Origin: Parachlorella kessleri | Taxonomy: Eukaryota; Chlorophyta; Trebouxiophyceae; Chlorellales; Chlorellaceae | Direction of reading: 5' to 3' | Assembly (NCBI GenBank): GCA_001598975.1 | Contig: BBXU01001519.1 | Span: forward strand, 1 to 64,000 | Length of the DNA: 64,000 bases | Shown: positions 20,024 through 33,600 of the stretch, one piece after another | How the letters are laid out: each line of letters begins with the position of its first letter | How positions within the stretch are numbered: position 1 is the first letter of the stretch | Translations under genes and position numbers: made by a program | The notes under the pieces: model-generated | The model's input: the letters and a program-made list of their open reading frames with translations, nothing else | What the model was told of the DNA's origin: nothing | Database searches by the model: none

Positions 20024-23000
20024 TCAGCCCTTGAAGTCGCCATCAAACCCGGAGAAGCCGGCCAGCTTAAAGACGTGGTAGTAGCTGCAGCAGCAAAGTC
20101 ACACAGCTTGTCAGGAGTGTGCACCATGCTCTGTTGCACCCACACTATCCTTCTAACCCCGATCCGACACCATGGCTGTTGGGCAGCATGAAAAGAACCT
20201 GGCCCTCGTTTTACTCCGTCATCCGCCAGACCCTGAGAGGTAATATATATGTACAGGACCTGGGAGACATGGGATAGCTGCTTTTCTTGTGAGTGCAAAG
20301 GCCTCTAGACAACGCACCTCTTCTTCTCCACCTTCGAACACCAGTTCCATGCACTGGTGAGCCGCCCATCTGCAGCAGGAGTCAGATTCCCTCATACGAG
20401 GGAGGACAATGTGCCACCTGTCCATGCAGACAGTGCACGGCAAACACATCAAGATGTTAGTTCAGTTAGGGATGTCAATTTGTGCTAAGGCCCAGTTACA
20501 GCACACAGGCGCCAAGCATCAGACAGCAGGCACCCACCTATGCACGACCCCGCATCAAAGAAGTTGTCAGCACCGGACCCATCAAACCCATGCCTGCAGG
20601 AACGGCCAGGAGACTTCAGTGAACACCTGGCAAAACAAGGCACTCAACAGCTTGCATCCATGCTCAAGCCTTGCGCGTGCAGAAGCAATAGGTGAGAGCG
20701 GATTTCTTCTAAAGTCCTCAAGCACAGTAACAACTGCGAACAAATCCATCAGACTGAGGGTCCACTTGGAAGTGGATAGGCGCGAGATACATCTTCCCTT
20801 CCGACGAACTCTGCTTAAACAACAGCAGCCCACACCTGCTCGGCATTGAAGACAAGGAACAAGAGCAGCAAACCATGGCACCCCGACCAGGGTGCCAAAA
20901 ATCACCAGGACCTGACTTGCTACAAGCCCAGCCTAACTAGCCCACTAGTACCTGACCTGGGCCTAGAAGCACACTATGCCCACCTGAAAAAGTCCACCAG
21001 GATGTCCAGCCTGCAGTCCTCCACGCTGCCAAAGCTCTCCTCCACATACTTGGCAATGGCGGGGTCGCGGCACAGGCGCGGGATCTCTTCCAACACCAGC
21101 ACCAGCGGGTTCAGGATCCGAGGCACTTGTGTATACTTGTCAATGAACATCAGCGCCTGCAGGAACCAAGCTCAGCAAGGCAAGCAATGAGCGGAGGTAC
21201 TACTACGGTTATCCGCTACAAGGCAGCAATGCATGGCAAATGCTGGCGCAGAGCGACGCATCTAAACCTCACCAACGAACACCAGCCCGTACGCTGCACG
21301 GACAACATGGGGAACAGCATTTCAGCAACTTGGCAACCTCCCCCACCTCCATGACGCAACCCATCCCAGGATCTTAGCACGCCGAACAACCCCCTCGCCA
21401 AGCCATCATGGTATACTCACGTTGGGCACGTTATGGTCCCCGAGGTGGACCACCGACGACCCCACCCAGGTGCCAATACGCCTCTGGCAGCGTGCCAGGA
21501 TCTGCTGCATAGCGCGCCCCACGCCCGGGGCCGGCTGCACCCGCTGCAGGCCCTGCCCTGCATGAGAGAAAGACATACACACACAGGATTGAGGTGTGCG
21601 ACTGGTGGAGCAAGCCTCACACCTCTAGACAGCACACGCGTGTGGGAAACCAGCATAGGAAGAAAAATAACAGCCGGTGGACATGCGCTCCCAGCCCAGC
21701 AATATCAGGATCGCCTACTGCCCCACTGCCAGCCAGACTGCTTGATGCAGCCTAAGGCCAGCTAAGACCACAGTATCTTTTCAGATATAATAGCGTTTTG
21801 TTTTGTTTCTGACCAAGCCTACATTACGGCTCACTGACCTGTGTTCTGCAGCCGGTAGTAGTTGCCCCGCTGGGTCATGTCTGCATCTGCCAGGTACCAG
21901 AGCTTGTACATCTGCAACACCCGCAACACTGACATGGTCAAGCAGGACAGTCGTGCACGTTCATCACGCCACCCTGAAAGCTCACGGAAGCAGCAGCCAA
22001 CAATATATAACGGTCACCAACACTTTCTCCGTAGGGCGGGCCCGGCCCTTAGAAGCTACTAGTCAGCCCGTGGCATGGCAGCCCAAAAACTCTATGGCAA
22101 CCAACACAATCATTATCCAGCCGTAAAGCAGCCCACTCACATACCTCATGACTAATCTCTCTCCAGAGAGTGAGTGACTGCAGAACGTAATGATACTGCC
22201 GGTCATGGCTGTGCGTGAGCCGCGCCCCTCCCCGCCCGCCTTGGATTGCCAGCGAAAGCCCCTCCTCCGACTGGCCCGACCGGAAGTTGGCCAGCAGGAA
22301 GTCAATCATCCTGCAAGGCCCAGTAACCACTGAGCTCAGGAACAGCCCCTGTTGTGTGCGAGCCTGGCATGCCCTCCAGGCCTCAACAATAGCATGCACG
22401 GCCGCAACGTGTCAGCTTGCTTGCTGCAAGCATCATGCAGGCAGGAACACTGCCTGGATCCCACACGCCTTGTCTTCTGTTGCTGTCCCTCCACACCTAT
22501 CGATGGGGTCCCGGTTGAACAGCAGGTACGAGTTGTTGTCGGAGATGCTGTACATACAAAGCAGGATGTCGTCCTCGGACAGGTGGTGACTGCGGTAACG
22601 CTTGGCTAGCTGCGCCCGCGCCCGCTCCTTGGCCTGTGGGAGGAGAGCAATCAAACATGCTTGTGACATGACAAGCGCAGAGGAGAGGCTAGAAGGGCAG
22701 CAGCACGAAATCTGCACCATAGAGGACACCATTAGGGAAGAGGTTTGCCAACATGTTCTGCCAGCAGGCTACGAGATTATCACCAAGCACAGGCACCTAC
22801 CGTTCGCAAGTCACTGGCAGCTAGAGGTGGGCTTCAACCAGGATGCCACAGTACCTGAGTAGGAGTAACCCCTCACCAAGACATGGTTGCCACACAGCAC
22901 TGGAACTCCGCAGCTATCACTGCCCACATATACACCAACCTTGATGGCCCTATCTATCTCATGCCGCGGCCGCCCCTCCGAGACAATTTCAGCCACGGCA

Positions 23001-26000
23001 AGCTGCAGCAGCGGGTCGTCCAGCAGCGCCAGCCCACCCCGCTCCTCTAACAGGCGATACACTGTCCGCAGCGGCCGCACACAGCTGCGCAAACACACAC
23101 GCAGATGGTTGGAAGTGTGGCAGCTCAGTTGTCTCTTCAAAACCACACCACGGCCCCAGCTACAAGTTGGAGTGGCCAACTGCTCCGAAAAACCACAAAG
23201 CATACTTTCATTGACCAGATGCCAACTGAAAGGGCGTCCAAAGTCGAACAGAATACCTACAGTAACACAACAGGGGTCAGCACGAAGGGTTGCTTCTAGA
23301 TACAGAGAGTTCTGACTTGCACACCTGAAGCCCAGAAGCTCCTCAATCTCCGGTTCTGAGCTGTCCATCAGCATGTACATAAGGCGTCCGTAGGAGTCTC
23401 GCATCTGCTGGCAGCAAAGACTACACTGGTCAAGCAAAGGCGCTGCTTGGGTAATAGTTCCAGCCAAGGTCTTCTCTGTGTCGCACCCTATGGCCCGGCG
23501 GTTCACAGACTGATTGAACTGAAGGTCAACGAGCTGTATTCGACATACTATCAACAACCTGAGGCCCAGCACGGCGCCTGGCAAGATGGCACTGCTAGCA
23601 GAGAGCCTGGCAATGCTTTAATGCCACTGTGATTGTCCAGCAGGTCTCCTGTCATGCGTCACCCCACATGTGGGTGTCGATGCTGTTGCGTCAAACTCTC
23701 ACAAGTCTTCCTACGCATCGTCTTATCTGGGTGGTGTGCACATTCGGCGGAGCGCAACCAGCCGCGGCCGTGCCCGCCCTGACAATGAGATATACGCCCC
23801 CGGCCACGGCTGCAGTGCCTTGTCTCTCACACTGGTTCCCACGTTTTAACTGCAGTGTGCAGAAGCTCGTCTTGCCATCGTACCTTCTCCGGGTTGCTTA
23901 TCTTGTACCGCCGCCCCACCTCAAAGCAATCCTGCATTAACGGCATTACCAAGCTTGGCAAGGTGCTGCTACATTGCGCATACAGCTCTATACCGCTTTA
24001 TACCGGCGTTCAACATAGCAAGTCGGTGAAAGGCCCATAGTAAAGCACGCCCCTGTCATTTACGGCCTTACTACTTTTGGCAGGAAGCTCACTTGCTCAA
24101 GTAAACGTCACTTGCAATCATGTCACTAGGGCTACCACAAACCCAACCACAGGCTAAACAAGCTGGAAGTATTAAACCATTCTGCACTGACGGACGTAAT
24201 GCCCAGCCCCCCCCTGCCGTGCAATCATACCCTTCCCAGGCAAGACCCCACCCATCCCTGCAATAAGGGTCCCCCTCCTCCAGCCACCCCGCCCCGCCAT
24301 CAATCGAGATCAAGTCCCACCATGACAGATGCACGGAGCACCAACGAGCACGCCCCCCTGGCACATCAAGGAGGTATGCGCCCACCCACCTGGAAAAACT
24401 GCACCAGCTGGGGATCACTGAAGTCCCTGTCCTGGATCAGCTGCTGGCCGCGCTTGTAGCTCTGTGCCACCGTAAGGCCGCACAGGATGGCACAGATGTC
24501 CTTGATCTGCGCATGTACCCTGCCTGTCTTGGACTTCCAGCTAAGGATGTCCACCTGGGCGCACACAAAACCAGGATATTGGTGTGGCGAGACATGTGGG
24601 TTGTGGGCTGGCTGCCATATTTGATTCGCGAAGGACACACCAGAGGTGGACAGCGGCATGACAAGCTCAAGGGATACAGCAAGCAGCGCTGGACTCAACG
24701 AAGCAGGCGAACCAGCATAAGCACGTCGTGTGTCCGCAGAGCGAACTGGAGTGGGAGTAAGCAGCTGCCAGTTAATATGGACCCATTGATGTCAATCGAA
24801 AACAAATCCTGCCTCATTGCAGAATCCTACACCGCCCTTGCCCAGCTCAAAAAGCCAACCTGACCATCAAAAAAGAAACACTCTTTATAAGAAAATCTCA
24901 ATATACAACATTCTCACCAAGACATTTCTTGACCCACCTTGTCAGTGTACTCGCTCACTGACAGTGCCGCCTCTAGTAATCGCAGCAGACGCCGCTCATT
25001 GGAACTCAGGCGCAGTGGGATATACCGCGCTCGTTCCCTGAATGTATCGTGCAGCTGCAGCTTGCCCGCAACCTCGCCTACGGTGTGCCACAATACAGGG
25101 AACACCTCAACACACCAAAGACAAGGCAGGCAGCCTTGAGCATGACATGCACTCCACAGCAGCCCCTCAGTAGGCAGCTGTTGGCATGCTAGAGCCGTCA
25201 GCTGCACATACACGCGCTACAAGAAAGCACTGCTCACGTGAAGCGCCTGGGTGGATGACCAACACCTTGAGGGCCATCTGGTCAACAAATCCATGCTGAA
25301 AGGGTGACCACAGATAGCTGCATCTGGCACTGCAAAGTCAAGAATAAGCCACCCACCACTTTCATCCATGTCGCCCGGTACCCCATCTGAGGTCTCCATG
25401 TGGGCATCTGAGTCGGCTCCTGCAGCAGCCGTGCTGACACCGCCTTCACTGTTGACCGGGGCCGGGCATGTGCCACGTGGCGAAGCGTTCCCACCCTCGT
25501 CCCTCGCACGTTTCAAGTCTGAATCGCTGCCTTGCCGCAGATCAGCCTGCACCTAGGCAAAATGTGGCCATTTCATTTACCGGCCATCCCTCAACAAAAG
25601 GCAATCAGTCAAGGAGGCCACGCATGACGAATATATAGCTTAGCCCCATGCGACAGTCACTGCCTTGATTCCTTCCCGAGTACTACGACTCGCCATACTG
25701 CCACCACCTGTGCTGCCCCAGCCGCAGCTACCTGCACAGAGGTGCGCTTCTGGCGCTCCACTTCTGCCTGTGCGAGCGCTGCAGTGGCTTGCGCCTCCTC
25801 CACGCTGCAAGCCAGCCCCGCACGTAGCGCTGCAACCTCTTTCTTCAATGCATCTGCAGCTTCACGTAGGCTGGTTGTTCTCCAAAATCTGTGGCCAGTC
25901 GAAGTTCGTCCTGCTAGCTGCCACTACAAACTGCAGCAGCACTAACAAAGTACATCACGTTCAACACCGCATGCCCATCTTTCACCTGCCACCTGGGCAT

Positions 26001-26635
26001 CCGCGCCATCGCCCAGCACTTGCCCGAGCAGCCCCTCCAGCTGCTCTGCGCGCTGCGCAAGGACAGCTGCATCAGCAGCACGCTGACTGAGAAGCTCGCC
26101 AAACTGCTCCTGGGCCACGGCTAGCTTGCGGGCAGCTGTCTGTGCCTCTCCTTCGGCACGCACTCGAGCAGCGTGCTCCTCTGCAGGTGGTAATACCACA
26201 CAGTCAAGTTGACTGAGCAGGAAATCTGTAGCGGGCTTGGGGCACCCGTGCCAAAGCATACCACGTGCTGCTGGCACCAAACAGGTGCAGAAGGACTAGT
26301 CAAGTTGAGCACCTGTCAGTGTGTCGGACAACTCAGTGCGGGCGCCGAGCCTTGACATAGTAGAAGTGTGCACAACTCAAAGCTGACACAATTCCCCACT
26401 ACAACGCAGGTTGCACTGCGATGGAAAAGCAGCCAAAGCAAGCTCCAATCCTTGCAACCCTTGCCACCGACGCGCATTGCTCGCTACAAACGAGTTGAGA
26501 CCCGGCCAAAACCAACTCCCAAGACAACTCCACTTGGAAAAAATACTTACCATAGAGCGCTTGCTGATGCTCGCCTTGCTCGGGGACTTCGACTTGCTGC
26601 TCGTCTAATATGTTGCCCAACTTGGCGGTGCTCAT
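20024..26635 (-). CDS. DUF2009 / UPF0652 family protein with N-terminal coiled coil, 18 exons, about 704 aa
   Basis: Conserved eukaryotic protein of unknown function (DUF2009, UPF0652). Exons (minus): 26635-26551, 26180-25986, 25853-25732, 25546-25353, 25295-25238, 25105-24938, 24554-24390, 23931-23884, 23404-23325, 23084-22940, 22633-22497, 22310-22145, 21911-21839, 21557-21421, 21156-20984, 20593-20538, 20369-20318, 20084-20024; every junction is in phase. From about residue 225 the protein follows the family closely: RARYIPLRLSSNERRLLRLL, ALSVSEYTDK, DCFEVGRRYKISNPEK, GRLMYMLMDSSEPEIEELL, ILLCMYSISDNNSYLLFNRD, HDRQYHYVLQSLTLWREI, VVHLGDHNVPNALMFIDKYT, and the C-terminal HGFDGSGADNFFDAGSCIDG and GFSGFDGDFKG. 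The first ~130 residues are Ala/Glu/Gln-rich coiled coil (VRAEGEAQTAARKLAVAQEQ), then a Ser/Gly/Asp-rich linker. No catalytic motif is evident to me. Exon 1 is the least certain. Confidence 0.88.
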
Positions 26636-27656
26636 CACAGCACTGTCTTCACTATCCCCACGCGACTGCTGCCTGCTTCCTGTCAGGGCAGAAACAAGAC
26701 TGCGCCAGGTGAAGCTAGAAACCATGCAAGATAGAACGCATTCCACTCCAAAACTGAAAAAAAACAAAAGTTGCAGAGAAACACATGAAGTCTCCTCAGC
26801 TGAGCTAAGGAACCAAACCTCCCGCCATGCAACTGCGTTTTTCATTGTTTAGGCCTGCACGCAGCCTGCTCCAGCAACAATATATTCATTGTCAAGCTGT
26901 GTCCTGCTGAACGAAAAGTTGATGTTTCATGATTCATGACTTGACGTGCAGGTGAGTTCCATGATTTGGTGGGGTCTCGTCTTTCCTTGGTTGCAAATTT
27001 CGCCTTACCCGCTAAAGTTGGTCTTCTGTTAGGTCGGCTAGAATTGCACGACAGGGCATTCTTAGCTGCCAGGACGTTTTGGGAAGGGTGCACTGCCACT
27101 CTTATCAGTGCTGTCGTCAACAGCACGGCTCTTAGTGGCACATCCACCATGTGACTCCGCAGCAACAAGGTCGGCACGACACAGCTTCCAGCATACGGAG
27201 GTCATCTGGAGGATGTGAAGGGGCTGCCCAGCTGGGTATGCAGCCATCAAGACGGGAGGAGGCCCTTACAGGCTTAAACAGGCAAGGAGGCATATTGCTG
27301 CCATCCGTTTGAGGTGCAACAGAGCGCCTGCCACGACAATAACGCAAAACCTGCGCCCCAGCTTACAGTTGCTGCTTTGAAACAAGGCTCGTGCGCCACC
27401 GGTACTGCAAGTTTAGGGCGCTTTCATAGCAGCCTTGGATGCCGTTACCTGGGCAGGAACATGCAGTAGTTTGCCCAGCTGCAGATAGCTGTCTTGCTGA
27501 CAGCTCACTTGCACAGCTTGGAAGGCCTTGTGGCGCACCCTTGCTGTTTGTCCCAACCAGGGGTCGTCAGCACAGTAACGAAGATGGAGTGATTAATGCT
27601 ATTGAGTACCTCAGCAAGGCCCCTTCCTCACGGTCAAAGACACTGCTGTGCTTTGA
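26636..27656. promoter_or_regulatory. Divergent region, DUF2009 / ankyrin-CCCH genes
   Basis: This 1.02-kb region lies between the start codons of two divergent genes and must hold their promoters and 5' leaders. Small open frames on both strands lack recognisable features. A 5' noncoding or short coding exon of the plus-strand gene could be hidden here. Confidence 0.45.
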
Positions 27657-30600
27657 ATGTGGGTGAATCGTCCCCAGCGCAGGACTGCATCCCGCCAAAA
27701 CAGCAGCGGCGGCTCCGCAAACCCCACTGGGGCAATTGCAGCTGGCGTAGGCAGCACCAATGTCAAGGCCGCAGCGGCCGCGGCCGCTGGCGGCCTACAG
27801 CCCCTGCAGCAGAAGCTGCAGCAGCATATCGATAGGGAGGACCGCCGCATCAAAGAGCTTACTGAGGCGATTCTTTACGAGTTTCTGCCTCGCGCGCTAA
27901 GGGCTGCTGCTGGTGGGGATGATTTGGCAAGGGATCTAACGCCAGACAAATGCCGGGTAAGTTTGGGTACTCTCATATGCCCACCTAAGCTAGGATAGGC
28001 GGCTACTGTGCTTGCAATTTGAAGCATAGCTGATTGTGGGTGCAGGAGCCCATGTAGCAGGGCATGCGGGGTCGAGGTGCTGCTGCCTGCATGATGCGTG
28101 AAAGTCTATGGTGAAGTGCAATGAAGAAACTCGAGCATAGCATGGAGCAAAGCATGGAGCTTCTATGCTTTGCATAGGGCACTGGGCTTATGGAGCATAG
28201 TCTGTTGGGAGCTTGGCTTATGTGGGGCAGGAGGGAGGCCCAGCTGCCCCTCCACCTTCCTTTCCTCCGCACCTGGGCTCTCCTGGGAGCGCTGGCCTGT
28301 GGTGAGGAATTTCAAACCTACATGGGGCAACTCTGCTTACCATGGCTAGCCTCGTGGGTGTCATGACGATGCAGGCGGTGGCGGGGGCAGCCCTGGCTGT
28401 GGCGGCCCTCATGAATGCGCCCCCAGGCTTCCTGGAGTTCCTGCTGTGCGCGCCTTGGAGCTCCCTCGGCCAACTGTATCCCCTGGGAGGCGCCAGCGGG
28501 GCCGGCGCCGACAGCGGCCCCGCCGCTGTCCCCGCCGCTTTCTTTGACTGGTCAGCCACCGCGGCGAGCTCCATGGCCGGCACCTTTGAGGGCAATGGTA
28601 GCAGCAGCGGCGGCATGTACAACTCTGACGGCTCTGGCGGCTGCCCCAGGAGTCATAGCATGGACAGCGCTCCCAGCAGCGGCCCAGCGGTGCCTCAGCT
28701 GGAAGTCAGCAAGGAGGAGAGGGCGGCGATCGTCAACCTGCCGCTGCTGGATGCGGCGCTCATGGACTGCGTACTGGACTTCCTGCTGTGTGCTGAGCAT
28801 GCTGAGAGCCTGCCGCCCATAATGCGGCTGTCGCCCGCCGACCCTCTGGCTACCACACTCAATGTGAGTTGTGCCGACCATCCAACGGCTATGTGCTAGT
28901 CTTACACAGCAGGGGTGGCATGTGCGTGGCTTCCTTCACCTCTCCATGCTGACAGTAAAGGCGGGGATGCTGTTGTATGCGTAGTCGGTCGGTGCGCTTG
29001 ATCTGCATATCATCTACGTAGTCACAGTAGTTTCCCAGGCGGGGCAGGCTAGCAGAATATACCCTAGCTGCGGCCGGGATCTGGTAGTGTCAGAGGTGCC
29101 CTGCTCACCCTGCTGTTGTACTGCCTCCCTTGCAGGAGCCTGATCCCCAGGCAGTCACGCGCGACACCGTGGCAGCCCTGCTCGATGGGGCCACAGCGCT
29201 GCACTGCGCTGCCATTCGAGGCAACCCGGCTCAGGTGGACCACCTGCTTCTCTGTGGGGCAGACCCGCTGTTCAAAAATGCAGCAGGTGGGTAGGGCCGG
29301 GCTCCCTGTCCACGAAGTTGCTTGATCGCCACTGCGGTCGTCATTACACTGCCTTCTGGCTTGTTGCGCTTGAACCAACTGGGACCGCCCTTGCAACGGG
29401 TGTTCTGACCATGTCGCCTCACCCGTCGCCCTCGAAACCAATACAAGCGCTGCAGAGCTTGCCTCTCAAACATTTCTGCCCGGGTTTTGGGTAACCTGGT
29501 ACTCTGGGATCGCCCCTTGCCACCAGATAGCTGGCGCTCCTTTCCGCCGGGCCCAGCGCTGTCCCCAGCTGCTGTTATGGGATGGCCGGAACCCTTGCCA
29601 CGTGCTGGCTCGGAGGCGCCCGGGTAACTGCATGCAGTTAGTTATTCCCTGTGCTTGCCATGCTAAGTGGACATTGCGGCCATCCGCCGCTATACCTCTC
29701 CTGGCTTCTTACTTGCTGTGGCTCGGTGCAGGCGAGATGCCAGTGGAGAACGTGCCCGTCTGCGGCGACCGCTGCGTTGCCGGCAAGCTCTCCTGTCGCT
29801 GCATGGCCCCCCGCGACCAGGAGGCCTGGGAATGCCGCTCCCGCCTGGCCCGAACGCTCATCCTGCGCCGCTCCGTGGTCAGCTGGGGCGGGCACGGCTT
29901 TGGCGCGTGGCTGCGAGTCGTCGTGCTGTGCCTGCTGTGCCTGCTGGGCTTGTGGGGCCACCACACCTCCCTGCGCAGGTGGGTGGTCCAGGGCTGCGTC
30001 AACTTAGAGGGTTGCTATTGGAATGAGACCTGGGGGTTGGTGGGCTGGCTGGGACAGCTTGTGCAGTGGAGCCAGTATGGGGATGTGCTGGCCGAGTATG
30101 AGATGTCACTCCAGCATGGAAACCAGGGATGCGGCACCTCTACAGTGTGACACCCAGCGCAAAACCATGTTGGATGCACCGCTGCCCTGTTGCCCTGCAT
30201 TGCCGCTGCTGCTCGCTGGGCCGTCTGGCTATTGCAGCCTGCTGCTGCACCTGCTTCTTGCATGCTGGAGAGCCCCTAGTGTGGCCCCATACCGCGCCCG
30301 GCTTCCCTGCCCTTGGGTGTCTCACGCCTTGCTGCATGTGGGCGCCATGTGGGCTGTTGCATAATGCAGGCCTGCTGTAGAGGCGCAAGTAGCGCTCAGG
30401 CGGGAGCGCAGGCGCCAAGCAGCTCTGCAGCGTGCCCAAGCCACGCTGCTCAAGCTGCGGACCAATGTTGCCAGCGGGAGGGAGATACTGTCAGGAGCAG
30501 GGGCGGGGCATTCTCCCGGGGGCTGGATGGAAACAGGGATGAGTGAGGGCCAGGGGGCTCCCCTGGATCCAGGAGAAGCGAAGAAAGGGGTGGGCGAAGA

Positions 30601-33600
30601 GAGCAATGGTGGCGTCGGGCACCCTCCCCAAGGCGGATACCTGGGTGTTAGTCATGCAGCTTCCGCTGCGGAGGGAGCTCCGCTGCCCGACCTGGCAACA
30701 GGTCTCCTGGTGGACAGGAGCGGGCCTGGCGGCGTTGGCTACAGCTACCGACTGGCGGCAGATGAGGAGGCGCACCAGCGCTCACCAGGGGCCTTTGACC
30801 GGGCAGAGAGGGCCTACGGGTGCTTCACGGCGGCCGTGGACTTGCTGCAGGTGAGCGCAGCCGCTGCCCTGGCACAAGAAGTAAGTTACGGTTCATCCGG
30901 GGGTGAATCTGTTGCAGTCGAAGATGACGGGTGGTTTACTTAGCTTGTGGCCACCATCTGGCAGGGTGGATCGAAGGAGACTCGGGCTCGAAACCTTGCG
31001 TTAGGAAGGTGATGTGGTGTGGTGTGGGTCTTGGTTGTGGCTGTGCAAGGCAGACAGGGTGGTTATCTGGTTCATTTGTGAAGGGTAATCATGGGAATGT
31101 CCCCACGGCTCTGAGAAGTTTGCAGTCGTCCAAGGTTGTTGCCAGTCAGTGGGTTTGATGTCCTGATCTTCAAGGCTGTGCCTTGTCTCAGTCGCGCCTG
31201 GCTCAAAGTGTGTACTGTCGTGCTAGGTTGCCAGGGCATATTGGGAAAATGCGGTGTTTAATCGGGGCCTGCCCAGGGCCTTTCATGGATTCGGTGGCCA
31301 CGGTTGTTGCTATCTTGTATGGTCATCCCTTGGGTGGTACCCACTGTTAACTTACCGACACAACCATGCAGTTGTTGGACCTTGGGGGAGGGTTGATGCC
31401 CCGGGCTGTGGTGGATGTGGGCGGCACCGACAGCCCATCATTTCTTGTGTCTGAGGAGGAGCAGGCGGGGGTGTACGCCGGGTGGGCTGAAGCGGCGCTG
31501 CTGAAGTTTAGGTGAGTTTGGTGTGTTGGGTGGTGGTAGCACCAATACCCGCTCACATGGCGCGGTTCCACGGCGTTGTTTCACTCCTTGGTCAAGGAAG
31601 GTGAGGGGCTGGCTGGCAGGCATGGCGGGGCCATCGTCTTCTTAGCTGCGGTGTGCTGCTGAAGTTGCGTGAAGAGTGCTGAGTGCTGTTGCTATGACGG
31701 GGTGCGATGGAGGAACTTGCTTGCTACACCCGGCAGTGCAGGCCAATGTATGTCAGAGGGCCCACGAGATTGTTTGGCTGCAATCAGCTGCTGTTTGGAG
31801 GTGGCAGGGTCGTCGTCCTTGGGCAACACTAAACGACCTAAGCATGGTGCCTGCCAGTCATCTTCACACAGCGCTGCAGTCCCTGCGACGTGCTCGCCTG
31901 TAGCATGGCAGCTGCAACTCCTCCACATGCTCTAACGAGCTAAACACCACCAGTGCATGTTGCTGCTGCAAGACCTGTCAGGGCGGTCGAGCTTGTTGCT
32001 GTTCCTCTGTATGCCATGCAGGGCCTGCGGCTGCATGGGTTGTGCCTCCCTGGCACTTCACACAGCGCTCGCAGCACACCGCCAGCTGGCCGGCCTCTTT
32101 GCTGCGGTCGAACGCCAGCGGAGGTCCGCCGGGGCTTCCAAGCCTCCCAGGGGGCATGCGCAGGCGCCGGCCGGTCAACAGCTGCGCCAGCGCAGCGGTG
32201 GGAACGCTTCCCGCCAAAACTCCCTGCCGGCCGGGCAGGGCGCTGCGGCATCAGGGGTAGCTAGCGAACGCGCTGCGGGCGCAGGGGTGGGCTGGGAAGC
32301 GACAGCAGAGGCAGGCGGCTCTGCTAGCGGACTGCCTGCTCCCCCTGGGAGCGAGGGCGACAGCTGGCAGCGGGTCGGGCAGTGCTTGGCCACGGCAGTG
32401 CATGTCACCATGTGCGTGCTGCTGGGGACGGACGTGCGGCAGTCTGCGACGCGGGCGGGCGTCTGGCGGGCGCAGCAGTGCCTGCAGGTGCGCCCTGCCA
32501 TGCGGATTGTGTGGGCGGCTTGCAGACTGTTCTTGGATTGTGCAGTGTCTGTTACGTTACGACCTAGCTGGCCTATCGTTTTCAAGCCGCTGAGCTGGCT
32601 GGGCGCTGTGAGTTGCTATGCCCCTCCCTGCAAGGGGGCGTGGCGCCAGCTAGGTCATGCCATGACTGGGGTGCATGGTGTGTTGCTGGCCAGGGGGGCT
32701 CCTCTTGACACCGGCCCGTCCCATGCCCGCCGTGCATTCTGCTTGCGTGCAGGAGTGGGCGCGGCTGCGGCGGCTGGGCCTCACCGAGGCCTGGGGCGGC
32801 GAGGAATGCCTGGAAGCCGACTGCCTTGAGGGCTGGTGCCGCGCCGCGGCGGCAGACCTAGTGCTTGCGGAGGCGCTGAGGGGCGAGCCGGTGGGGCCGC
32901 GGCAGCCGCTGGCGGAGGTGCTGCCACTGGCAGTGCAGTACGACATGCAGACAGGTGAGGTGCAGTCCGGCGGGTGGGTGTGGCGTACGGCATCTTGACG
33001 GTGAGGGGGCTGCTAGTCGGCAAGGTAGCTTCGCTGCGCTGCGTCGGGAGGTCGGTCCTTGGGAAGTTTGTGAGGTGGTTAAAGGAGAGGCCGTCAGCCG
33101 CCGGTGGCAGAGGGCCGCCACCGGTGCGGTACGACCTGCAGACAGGCGCAGTACAGACTGGGAGGGTGAGGCTATGGGAGGGGATCAGTTGAGGCTTTAT
33201 TATTAGCTCTGGCGGAGGTGTTGCCGCTGGCAGGGCAGTGCATATGGCAGAAAGCGTCGGAAAGTGCGAGGTGCAGACGAGCGGCAGAACTGCATTTCGT
33301 GGCATGCATGAGAAGGGTGTGAGTGGTTGCAAGGTGCAGGCAGTTGAGCAGGAGCTTGTTGTGGGAGGTGGCCTCAGTATTTTCCTGTCCTTTTCTATCC
33401 TTTCCCTTTGCACGCATGTGGCCCTGGCCACACCCCTCCAATCTCTGCTCAGCTTGCGAGCCCCTCTATACCTTCAGGTGTGCTCTGAATGGCTGTCTGC
33501 ACCACCGGTGCTGCAGGCGCGCCCTCCCTCAATCGCCCAGTCAGCCGAGAGGTGGTGGCACAGCTCTCTGAGGCCTTGGCTCTAGCCAGGCCCTTTGCCT

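Noticed and set aside
22811..23584. 257-codon minus-strand frame as a separate gene
   Set aside because: It runs through two DUF2009 exons (23325-23404 and 22940-23084) and the intron between them; the conserved parts fit only the spliced model.
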